A stretch of DNA of 16,220 nucleotides from SLST01 sp964458555 (GTDB lineage: Bacteria > Spirochaetota > Spirochaetia > DSM-27196 > SLST01), in assembly GCA_964458555.1 (NCBI GenBank), contig CAYWJH010000077.1:1-16220 (forward strand), given 5' to 3'. Shown here one piece after another: positions 1 to 6,133 of the stretch (the stretch's first letter is position 1; each line of letters opens with the position of its first letter). The position numbers were made by a program, and so were the translations under genes. Under the pieces are notes generated by a model. The model was not told the origin of the DNA and ran no database searches. It saw nothing but the letters and a program-made list of their open reading frames with translations.

Positions 1-516
1 ATCGTGTTCGAGACCACCAAGGGTTCCTTTCGCGCTCGCGTCCACCGCGACTGGTCGCCCCACGGAGCGGACCGGTTGCACGAGCTCGTGGAGGAGGGCT
101 TCTTCGACGGCGTGGCCTTCTTCCGCGTGCTCGACGGGTTCGTCGCGCAGTTCGGTATCAGCGGGGACCCTGCGATCGGCGCCCGCTGGCGCGATCGGCC
201 CATCGAGGATGACCCCGTGAAGGCCTCCAACACGAAGGGTACCATCGCGTTCGCGATGGCAGGTCCGGGCACGCGCACGACGCAGCTCTTCGTGAATCTT
301 GCCGACAACGCGCGTCTCGACGCGATGGGTTTTTCGTCGGTCGCCGAGGTCGTCGAGGGAATGGAAGTCGTCGAGTCGCTCTACGGCGGCTACGGCGAAG
401 GCGCGCCGCGCGGCAACGGCCCGAGCCAGGCGGACCTCCAACAGCGGGGGAACGAGTACCTGCAGGAGTCGTTCCCCGAGCTCGACTACGTGACGAAGGC
501 CGTCATCGCCGAGTAG
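1..516 (+). CDS. Cyclophilin-type peptidyl-prolyl cis-trans isomerase (5' end outside window)
   Basis: Cyclophilins catalyse cis-trans isomerisation of X-Pro bonds during protein folding. The frame is open from base 1 and the visible sequence begins inside the first beta strand (VFETTKGSF), so the true start and any signal peptide lie upstream. The GTG at position 4 is probably an internal Val. Counting from that codon, the catalytic Arg is in FFRVLDGF (R41) and the active-site Gln is Q49 (AQFGISGDP). The core blocks FAMAGPGTRTTQLFVN (83-98) and DNARLDAMGF (101-110) are intact. The segment GGYGEGAPRGNGP (128-140) and the C-terminal extension match the bacterial cyclophilins of about 200 or more residues that are often exported; the cell location cannot be judged without the N terminus. 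The next gene starts 7 nt downstream, so the two may be co-transcribed. Family call is firm. Confidence 0.9.
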   Translation: MVFETTKGSFRARVHRDWSPHGADRLHELVEEGFFDGVAFFRVLDGFVAQFGISGDPAIGARWRDRPIEDDPVKASNTKGTIAFAMAGPGTRTTQLFVNLADNARLDAMGFSSVAEVVEGMEVVESLYGGYGEGAPRGNGPSQADLQQRGNEYLQESFPELDYVTKAVIAE

Positions 517-523
517 CAGCGCG

Positions 524-2716
524 ATGCAGGCGCAGACGTCCCGTCGTCGGGCGATGGCGGACTACTACCGTTTCAGCGTCTTCAACGTCATCTCGTTCAG
601 CTTCCTCGCGGGGAACATCATCGTTCTCTACGCGCTGCGGCTGGGCGCCGACAGCGTGCTCGTCGGCCTGATCGCCGCGTCCTACCAGGTGACCTTCGTT
701 TTCAGCCTCATCGGCCGGCGGCTGATCTCGCGCTTCGGCGCGGTGCGCCTGTTCGGGTACTTCTGGCTGATTCGCTACCTCCTCATGGTGCCGGTGATCT
801 TCACCGCGCTGCCGGGCATCCGCGACCGGACGGGGCTCGTGTTGTCGATCGTGACGCTGTGTGCATTCGCCTTCAATATTTCAAAGGGGATCGGGATCAC
901 CGCGACCAAGCCCATCGTCGGAGAGATCCCGCGCCAGCGGGAACGAGGGACGTTCCTCTCCAACCAGCACCTCATCACGAACCTGGGCGCGGTGGCGACC
1001 GGAACGGTCATGGCGATCGTCCTTGGTCAGGAGAGCCCTATCTGGCGCTACGCGATTCTCCTGTCCGTGGGTATCGTCGCCGGTTTCGGCGCGTCGTACT
1101 TCATCCTCCGGCTCCCGGAACCGAAGGAGGCCGAGGCGGGCTTCGCTACCAGGTTCTCGGACGGGGTGCGCGCGGCGTTCGCCTCCGGCTCGTTCCGACG
1201 GCTGAACGCGATCAACATGGTCGCGATCTTCGGCGTCGCGATGATCCAGGCGTTCCTGATCGTCTACTTCAAGCGCGTCTACGGATACTCCGACGGCAGC
1301 GTCGTCTTTTTCACCGTAGCCGGCTCGCTGGGCGGCGCGGTGATGGCGGGGATTACGAGGGGAGTGATCGACCGGGTGGGGGCGAAGCCGCTCCTGTTCG
1401 TCTTCCTCGGGCTCATCCTGCTGGTGACCGTGCCGCTGATGATCTCACCGAATCTCGCCGGCTTCTGGACCGCCGTGTTCCCCGCGGGCGTGTTCTTCTT
1501 CTTCGTGATGGGTCATTTCGGCGTCATGAACACGGCGGACAACTACTTCTTCTCGGTAACTGTTGCGGAGCAGCGCCTCGATCTGGGGATCGTCTTCGGG
1601 CTCGGCACCGGCATCGCCGGCTCGCTGGGAAGCTTCCTCGGGGGCGTGCTGCTGAGCGGCCTGGAGCTCGCGTTTCCGGAATCGCTCGAGTCGGCCTTTG
1701 CCGTCTACTTCGGCGTCGCCGCGGTTCTCATGACCGTGCCACTCGCGCGCGTGCGCGGCCTCGCGGACCTGGACGCCTATCCCATCTCCGATGCGCTGGG
1801 GATGCTCTTCTCTCCGCGGGACATCCGCGCGATCCGCCTGCTGAACCGTCTGCGTCGCTCGCGAACCGTCGACGAGGAGCGCGCCGCGGTCTCCGCGCTC
1901 GGCGAGAGCCGTTCCCGGCTGCCGGTCGACGACCTCCTGCAGAAGGCCGGCTCGCCGAGCCTGACGATCCGCATGGAAGCGCTGAACGCGCTGCGAAACT
2001 CGCCGCTCACCCCGTCGGTCGAAGCAAGGCTCATCGAGGAAGTGCGGAACCACCGCTACACCACCGCGCACCTCGCCGCCGAGTTGCTCGGCCGCGCGCG
2101 GGTGCGCGCCGCCGTCCCCGAGCTGCGGGACGCGGTGGAGTCGCACGATTACATGGTGAGCGCCAAGTCGATGGTGGCGCTCGCGCAGATCGGGGATCGG
2201 GACAGCGTTCCGCGGGTCGAATCGATCCTCGAGCGCTCGCCCAACCCCCGCATCACCATCTACGCCGTGAAGGCGCTCGAGATCTTCGGGAGCCTGGATT
2301 CGCTGCCGCTCATCTTTCGAAGGATCGAGCGCCGCGCGGAGATCTTCGTGCGCGACGAGCTGATCCTGAGCTCGGCTGCTCTGATCGGCCTCTACGAGTT
2401 CTTCTATCCCCTCTACCTCGAGTTTCTCGACGACGCGGCCGAAGGAATCCGGAGCATCCGCGACCTCGCCGGTCAATCCGGAGCCACCGAGGACGCGCGA
2501 GCCGCCGTAGACGCGCTCGCCGACGACCCTCGTTCGTTCACCCGGTGCGCCGTGGCGCACTTCGAGCGCGCGCCGTTCCGGGTAGGAGAGACCGATGTGG
2601 CGCCGTGGTTCATCGACGCGCTGCGTAACCGGAACGTCGGGCAGCTCGAGCGGTTCCGCTTCTTCGTCGCGGCGGTCATGGTCGCTCCGATTCGCTATAC
2701 TTTTTCCCGTAGGTAG
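524..2716 (+). CDS. MFS transporter fused to a C-terminal HEAT-repeat domain
   Basis: This is a 730-residue inner-membrane protein, far longer than a usual MFS carrier of about 400 residues. Residues 1-410 hold about 11-12 hydrophobic helices, with basic loops such as GRRLISRFGAVRLFG (64-78) and RGVIDRVGAKP (279-289) that resemble the MFS loop-2/loop-8 motif. Residues 430-640 are soluble and made of repeated helix pairs of HEAT/PBS-lyase type. Examples begin near 480 (TIRMEALNALR), 513 (TAHLAAELLG), 543 (MVSAKSMVALAQIGD) and 576 (RITIYAVKALEIFG). The substrate cannot be read from the sequence. The HEAT part is probably cytoplasmic and may bind a partner or regulate transport (inference). The ATG at 524 is 7 nt after the preceding stop but has no clear ribosome binding site. 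The in-frame ATG at 554 (MADYYRF) is an equally good start and keeps all membrane helices. Confidence 0.85.
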   Translation: MQAQTSRRRAMADYYRFSVFNVISFSFLAGNIIVLYALRLGADSVLVGLIAASYQVTFVFSLIGRRLISRFGAVRLFGYFWLIRYLLMVPVIFTALPGIRDRTGLVLSIVTLCAFAFNISKGIGITATKPIVGEIPRQRERGTFLSNQHLITNLGAVATGTVMAIVLGQESPIWRYAILLSVGIVAGFGASYFILRLPEPKEAEAGFATRFSDGVRAAFASGSFRRLNAINMVAIFGVAMIQAFLIVYFKRVYGYSDGSVVFFTVAGSLGGAVMAGITRGVIDRVGAKPLLFVFLGLILLVTVPLMISPNLAGFWTAVFPAGVFFFFVMGHFGVMNTADNYFFSVTVAEQRLDLGIVFGLGTGIAGSLGSFLGGVLLSGLELAFPESLESAFAVYFGVAAVLMTVPLARVRGLADLDAYPISDALGMLFSPRDIRAIRLLNRLRRSRTVDEERAAVSALGESRSRLPVDDLLQKAGSPSLTIRMEALNALRNSPLTPSVEARLIEEVRNHRYTTAHLAAELLGRARVRAAVPELRDAVESHDYMVSAKSMVALAQIGDRDSVPRVESILERSPNPRITIYAVKALEIFGSLDSLPLIFRRIERRAEIFVRDELILSSAALIGLYEFFYPLYLEFLDDAAEGIRSIRDLAGQSGATEDARAAVDALADDPRSFTRCAVAHFERAPFRVGETDVAPWFIDALRNRNVGQLERFRFFVAAVMVAPIRYTFSRR
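2696..2701 (+). promoter_or_regulatory. Possible -10 box for the cupin gene
   Basis: TATACT is close to the sigma-70 consensus and stands out in this GC-rich DNA. It lies in the last codons of the MFS-HEAT gene, about 75 nt before the cupin start. The hexamer 17 nt upstream (CGGTCA) is a weak -35 box. It suggests the cupin gene has its own promoter, but the support is thin. Confidence 0.3.
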
Positions 2717-2775
2717 TCTTTTCCGGGCCGATCGCTGCCGTTCCCGCGGTCGGAGCCGGCGATGAGAGGTGCACC

Positions 2776-3150
2776 ATGAAGCGTTACAGCCTGCAGCAGC
2801 ATCCCTTCGTCGTGCCGACGGACGACGGGAAGCTCATCGAAGAGCACACCGGCGGCGCGAGTACCGGCGAAGACCGGCTGAGCATCGCGCACATGATCGC
2901 GCCGCCCGGGTGGAGCGAGCCCGAGCAGACGCCCGAGTTCGACGAGTGGACGCTCATGGTGTCCGGCCGGAAGCGGGTCACGGTGGACGGTGAGGCCGTC
3001 GAGCTCTCAGCCGGCGAGTCGTTGCTCGTGCAGCGCGGAGCGACGGTACGCTACGCCAACCCCTACGACGAGCCCGCCGAATACTGGTCGGTGTGCATGC
3101 CCGCGTTCTCCCTCGAGCGTGTCAACCGTTCGGCTGATTCTCGGGGTTGA
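2776..3150 (+). CDS. Small single-domain cupin protein
   Basis: A 124-residue protein with a single cupin beta-barrel. Cupin motif 1 corresponds to residues 44-64 (from PGWSEPEQ through EWTLMVSGR) and motif 2 to residues 80-95 (GESLLVQRG then VRYAN). The motif 1 Glu is kept (E57), but the usual HxH and the motif 2 His are replaced (for example Q51 and V91), so the standard cupin metal site is missing. The protein may bind a small ligand without metal or act as a sensor (inference); no reaction can be assigned. The ATG has a reasonable ribosome binding site, GAGAGG at 2764-2769. The gene is alone on its strand after a 59 nt gap, and its last 29 bp overlap the end of the convergent HD-GYP gene. 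The fold call is firm, the function unknown. Confidence 0.85.
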   Translation: MKRYSLQQHPFVVPTDDGKLIEEHTGGASTGEDRLSIAHMIAPPGWSEPEQTPEFDEWTLMVSGRKRVTVDGEAVELSAGESLLVQRGATVRYANPYDEPAEYWSVCMPAFSLERVNRSADSRG

Positions 3151-4168
3151 TATCGCCGGCGATCTCTTCGACCTCCGGGCGAGCGACATCGGACCGCACG
3201 GTCGAAGACCGTCCCTTGCCGGCAAAATCGGTCAGCGAATAGGCGAATTGCGCGAAGATCCTGCGGTCGTACTTGCCGGCGTCGGTGTCTTCCTTCACGA
3301 GCTTGAGCGCCGCCAACGGTCGCATCGCGGATCGGTAGGGCCGGTCGTCGTTCGTGAGCGCCTCGTACGCGTCGATGATCGCGATGATCCGGCCGGCCTC
3401 CGAGACGGGTCCTGAGATCCCCGCGGGATAGCCCGAACCGTCGAGCTTGAGGTGGTGGTGGAGCGCCCCCTCGATCGGCGTGTTGAAGTCGCCTTCGTAG
3501 TCCTCGAGGATGCGCGCGCCGGCCTCCGGATGGCGGGCCATGTCGGCGAACTCCTCTTCGGTGAGCCGGCGCGGGGCGGTGAGCACGACGGGATCGACGT
3601 CGACTTTCCCGACGTCGTGGAGGAGCGCTGCCAGCCCGAGCGTCTCTGTCTCCTCTTCGCTGCGGCGCGTGTAGTAGCAGTAGCCGATCGTGAGCGCCAT
3701 GACGTTGATCGAGTGGATCGCAGTCGAGTAGTCGGTGTGCGAGATGCGCGCGAGGTGCTTGATGACGTCCGGCTGGGCGGAATAGGCGTCGACCATGGTT
3801 GATACGAAACCGGGGAGTACCCGGAGGCTGCCGCTGCGCGGTTCGGACAGCGTCTCGTCGACGATCATCGCGAGATCGTCCCTGATCTGGGTCATCTCCT
3901 CGCGCCCCGCCTTGGCGATCCTGCTCGTGAGGTTCGTGCTGAAGCCGCGCTGGGCCTCCCGCAGCGCGCGCAGCTTGTCGTCCGGGCGGATGTAGAGGCT
4001 GCCGAGGTAGGGCTTCGCATCGAGCGAGCTGTCGGTGAAGCTCATACCCGCCGGCTTGTAGAGCGCAATTCTGCCGGCGGGGTTTCGGTAGTAGAGCTCG
4101 ACGTCGTCGTAGTACTTGAGATTGGACTTACGGACCGGGATCCATTGCTTCCCGTCGATGAGCTCCAT
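3122..4168 (-). CDS. HD-GYP domain protein, likely cyclic-di-GMP phosphodiesterase
   Basis: HD-GYP enzymes hydrolyse cyclic di-GMP and lower this signal. The protein has 348 residues with no signal peptide or membrane helix, so it should be cytosolic. Residues 1-130 form an N-terminal region in no domain I recognise. The HD-GYP domain spans about 140-320: first His H152, the HD pair H184-D185 in LLHDVGK, H213 in ARHPEAG, H238-H239, DGSGYP at 243-248, and D266 in IIDAYEALT. The Glu that usually follows the second His pair (HHExxDGxGYP) is Leu 240. The residue four before H152 is Ser, where trimetal HD-GYP enzymes have Glu, so a two-metal centre is more likely (inference). The ATG at 4168 is the first Met; only a weak GCGAGG precedes it, and a promoter -10 box sits 9 nt upstream. 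It is a single gene, divergent from the vor-buk-ptb operon. Confidence 0.9.
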   Translation of the reverse strand: MELIDGKQWIPVRKSNLKYYDDVELYYRNPAGRIALYKPAGMSFTDSSLDAKPYLGSLYIRPDDKLRALREAQRGFSTNLTSRIAKAGREEMTQIRDDLAMIVDETLSEPRSGSLRVLPGFVSTMVDAYSAQPDVIKHLARISHTDYSTAIHSINVMALTIGYCYYTRRSEEETETLGLAALLHDVGKVDVDPVVLTAPRRLTEEEFADMARHPEAGARILEDYEGDFNTPIEGALHHHLKLDGSGYPAGISGPVSEAGRIIAIIDAYEALTNDDRPYRSAMRPLAALKLVKEDTDAGKYDRRIFAQFAYSLTDFAGKGRSSTVRSDVARPEVEEIAGDINPENQPNG

Positions 4169-4177
4169 GCCTCGCCC

Positions 4178-4206
4178 AGCCTATCAGCCGGCGCGCCGCG
4201 ATACAA
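4178..4206 (-). promoter_or_regulatory. Predicted promoter of the HD-GYP gene
   Basis: On the minus strand TTGTAT (4201-4206), a 17 nt spacer and TAGGCT (4178-4183) fit a sigma-70 promoter. Only 9 nt separate the -10 box from the ATG, so transcription would start almost at the start codon and leave a leaderless or nearly leaderless mRNA. It overlaps the 5' part of the divergent intergenic region and sits back-to-back with the operon promoter at 4215-4243. Confidence 0.45.
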
Positions 4207-4214
4207 GATCGGAT

Positions 4215-4243
4215 TTGACAGCGCTCGAATTCGGGTCCACAAT
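4215..4243 (+). promoter_or_regulatory. Predicted promoter of the vor-buk-ptb operon
   Basis: A perfect -35 box, TTGACA (4215-4220), is followed by a 17 nt spacer and CACAAT (4238-4243), four of six matches to the -10 consensus. Transcription would start near 4250, leaving a leader of about 12 nt that includes part of the ribosome binding site AGGATAGGA (4247-4255). No operator-like inverted repeat is evident between the two divergent promoters. Confidence 0.55.
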
Positions 4244-4261
4244 TGCAGGATAGGATTCGCC

Positions 4262-4804
4262 ATGCAGCTGATTCACCGCACCATACCGCGGGAGTTCCTG
4301 GAGATGCTGCCGGAGGGGATGAAGTTCATCCACCGTCACGGCAAGGAATTTCTCGTGGTTGAGGAACTCCTGTGTCCGCAGGGCCATTCGCTGATGGTCG
4401 ACAGCGTCCGCATCCACGACGAGCCGTCCATCTCGATCGGCGTGACGCGCCCGGAAGGCACAGGCCTGATCTTCATCGACGCCTACTGGGGCAGCCACGC
4501 GAAGCTCTTCAACTTCATGGCCGATGCAGACCATCCCATGAATTATGCCGATGCGCACTGCCCGCGCTGCGGCGCCTCGCTCGTCGTCGAGCGCGCGTGC
4601 GGCCGCATCGACTGCGACTCGACGAAGAGCCTCGCGCTGCGCCTCCCGGGTGACGAACGAAACATGATCTACGTCTGCGCGAAGCTCGGGTGCCCGGACC
4701 ACAGCATCGTCGTCGGCGACGTGCCCTCCACCGTCCGCGAGGAGGTCAACGGGATCAACTTCTTCGGCTACGGCGACGACGACAACGTCTTTGGAGGTAT
4801 CTGA
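4262..4804 (+). CDS. Cys-rich protein of unknown function leading the vor operon
   Basis: I do not recognise this 180-residue protein. It is soluble, with no signal peptide. It has four Cys/His groups: CPQGH (C38, H42), CPRC (C100, C103), CGRIDC (C113, C118) and CAKLGCPDH (C139, C144, H147). These look like ligands for one or two zinc ribbons or an iron-sulfur site. The N-terminal part contains a conserved-looking stretch around FIHRHGKEFLVVEE (22-35), and the C terminus is acidic and Gly-rich. The ATG at 4262 has a ribosome binding site 6 nt upstream; earlier in-frame codons would extend into the promoter. Its stop overlaps the vorD start (TGATG), so the two are translationally coupled. A role in assembly, stability or regulation of the oxidoreductase is an inference from position only. 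Confidence 0.8.
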   Translation: MQLIHRTIPREFLEMLPEGMKFIHRHGKEFLVVEELLCPQGHSLMVDSVRIHDEPSISIGVTRPEGTGLIFIDAYWGSHAKLFNFMADADHPMNYADAHCPRCGASLVVERACGRIDCDSTKSLALRLPGDERNMIYVCAKLGCPDHSIVVGDVPSTVREEVNGINFFGYGDDDNVFGGI

Positions 4805-5049
4805 TGGAGAGCGCCAACTTCGCACGTATCGAGCCGGACCTCTGCAAGGGGTGCCGGCTCTGTGTCGAGACCTGTCCAAGGGGCTGCCTCGAGATGGGTA
4901 CGGACATCAATAAGCTCGGCTACCGCTTCGCGCGGTTTGCCCACTACACGTGCACGGCGTGCGGGATGTGTTTCTACGCGTGCCCGGAACCGGGCGCGAT
5001 CACCGTCTACAAGGACGAGCCGATCGAAACGACGGAGGCCGCCTCGTGA
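4804..5049 (+). CDS. vorD: 2-oxoacid:ferredoxin oxidoreductase, two-[4Fe-4S] ferredoxin subunit
   Basis: An 81-residue electron-transfer subunit that passes electrons from the TPP centre to soluble ferredoxin. Two clusters are visible. The first has C14, C17, C20 and C24 (CKGCRLCVETCP); the second has C50, C53, C56 and C60 (CTACGMCFYACPEPGA). Each binds one [4Fe-4S] cluster, with the fourth Cys of each motif serving the other cluster in the usual bacterial ferredoxin fold. C28 is an extra Cys. The start overlaps the preceding stop, and GGAGG (4793-4797) sits 6 nt before it. The stop overlaps the GTG start of vorB. Gene order delta-alpha-beta/gamma is typical of Vor/Kor-type clusters. It could also be named korD; the choice rests on the alpha subunit and on buk/ptb. 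Confidence 0.9.
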   Translation: MESANFARIEPDLCKGCRLCVETCPRGCLEMGTDINKLGYRFARFAHYTCTACGMCFYACPEPGAITVYKDEPIETTEAAS

Positions 5050-6125
5050 AGCAGCTCATGAAGGGGAACGAGGCGGTGGTGCACGGTGCGCTCCTCGGTG
5101 GAGCGACGCACTTCTTCGGCTACCCCATCACCCCCGCGAGCGAGATCGCCCATGCAGCGGCCGACCTGTTCAACCGCAGCGGTCGTCACTTCCTCCAGGC
5201 GGAGAGCGAGGTCGCGGCGATCAACATGATCTACGGCGCCTCGGCCGCCGGCGCTCGCGTGATGACCGCATCGAGCGGGCCCGGCGTCAGCCTCATGGCA
5301 GAGGGTATCTCCTACATCGCCGGCGCGGAGCTGCCGTGCGTCATCGTCGACGTGCAGCGCGCCGGACCGGGCCTGGGCAATATCTGGCCGGAACAGAGCG
5401 ACTACAACGCCGTCGTCAAGGGCGGCGGGCACGGCAACTACCGTAACGTGGTGCTCGCGCCCAACTCCGCGCAGGAGATGTGCGACCTGACCTACGGCGC
5501 CTTCGAGATCGCCGACCGCTATCGCGTGACCGTCCTCGTGCTCTCGGACGCGTACATCGGGCAGATGATGGAGCCGGTCGAGCTGCCCGAGCGCGTGCTG
5601 CACGGCGAGCGAAAGCAGTGGGCGCTGCACGGCGACGCGGAGAGCCGCGAGAACCTCGTCACGTCTATCTATATGAGCACCGCCGGCCAGAGCGAGCACA
5701 ACTGGAGCCTGAAGGCGAAGTACGACAGGATCGCCGCGGAGATCACCGACTGGCAGGAGGTGGAGACCGAGGACGCGGAGCTCCTCTTCGTCGCCTACGG
5801 GATCAGCGGCAGGCTCGCGCTCAGCGCGGTCCAGGCGTTGCGTCGCAGCGGCGTACGGGCCGGGCTGTTGCGGCCGCGAACGCTCTATCCGTTCCCCGCT
5901 CCGCGCCTTGCGGAGCTCGCGGCGGGCGGCGTGCGCGACGTCGCGGTCGTCGAGCTCGCCGACGGCATGATGGCCGACGACGTGCGGCTCGCCGTGCCCG
6001 AGGCCGTGGGCGTCCATCGGCTCAACTGGCTCGGCGGAGAGGTTCCGACCACCGGTATGGTCCTCGACCGGGTGGCAGAGCTCGTTCCGGGGCTCGTGAC
6101 GACAGCCGACGCAGGCGCCAGGTAG
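5046..6125 (+). CDS. vorB: 2-oxoacid:ferredoxin oxidoreductase alpha subunit (VorB type)
   Basis: A 359-residue alpha subunit of the complex that oxidatively decarboxylates 2-oxoacids to acyl-CoA. The N-terminal pyrimidine-binding domain shows MKGNEAVVHGA (5-15), GYPITPASE (25-33), QAESEVAAIN (51-60), SSGPGVSLMAEG (76-87) and GGGHGNYR (126-133). The transketolase C-terminal domain covers about 245-345 (from FVAYGISGR). Length and motifs match the VorB family (3-methyl-2-oxobutanoate oxidising) rather than the long KorA form with a fused N-terminal domain. The GTG at 5046 is chosen because GGAGG (5034-5038) lies 7 nt upstream and the start overlaps the vorD stop (GTGA); the ATG at 5058 is the alternative. 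True substrate preference (branched 2-oxoacid versus 2-oxoglutarate) cannot be settled by sequence alone. Confidence 0.92.
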   Translation: MKQLMKGNEAVVHGALLGGATHFFGYPITPASEIAHAAADLFNRSGRHFLQAESEVAAINMIYGASAAGARVMTASSGPGVSLMAEGISYIAGAELPCVIVDVQRAGPGLGNIWPEQSDYNAVVKGGGHGNYRNVVLAPNSAQEMCDLTYGAFEIADRYRVTVLVLSDAYIGQMMEPVELPERVLHGERKQWALHGDAESRENLVTSIYMSTAGQSEHNWSLKAKYDRIAAEITDWQEVETEDAELLFVAYGISGRLALSAVQALRRSGVRAGLLRPRTLYPFPAPRLAELAAGGVRDVAVVELADGMMADDVRLAVPEAVGVHRLNWLGGEVPTTGMVLDRVAELVPGLVTTADAGAR

Positions 6126-6133
6126 GAGGCCAC

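Noticed and set aside
859..2628. A 589-codon plus-strand frame inside the MFS-HEAT gene
   Set aside because: Arg- and Pro-rich out-of-frame translation; no start signal and no domain.
2717..2775. Possible intrinsic terminator after the MFS-HEAT gene, suggested by the T-rich bases near 2701
   Set aside because: The T run is not preceded by a convincing GC stem and lies partly inside the coding end; a promoter -10 box fits better.
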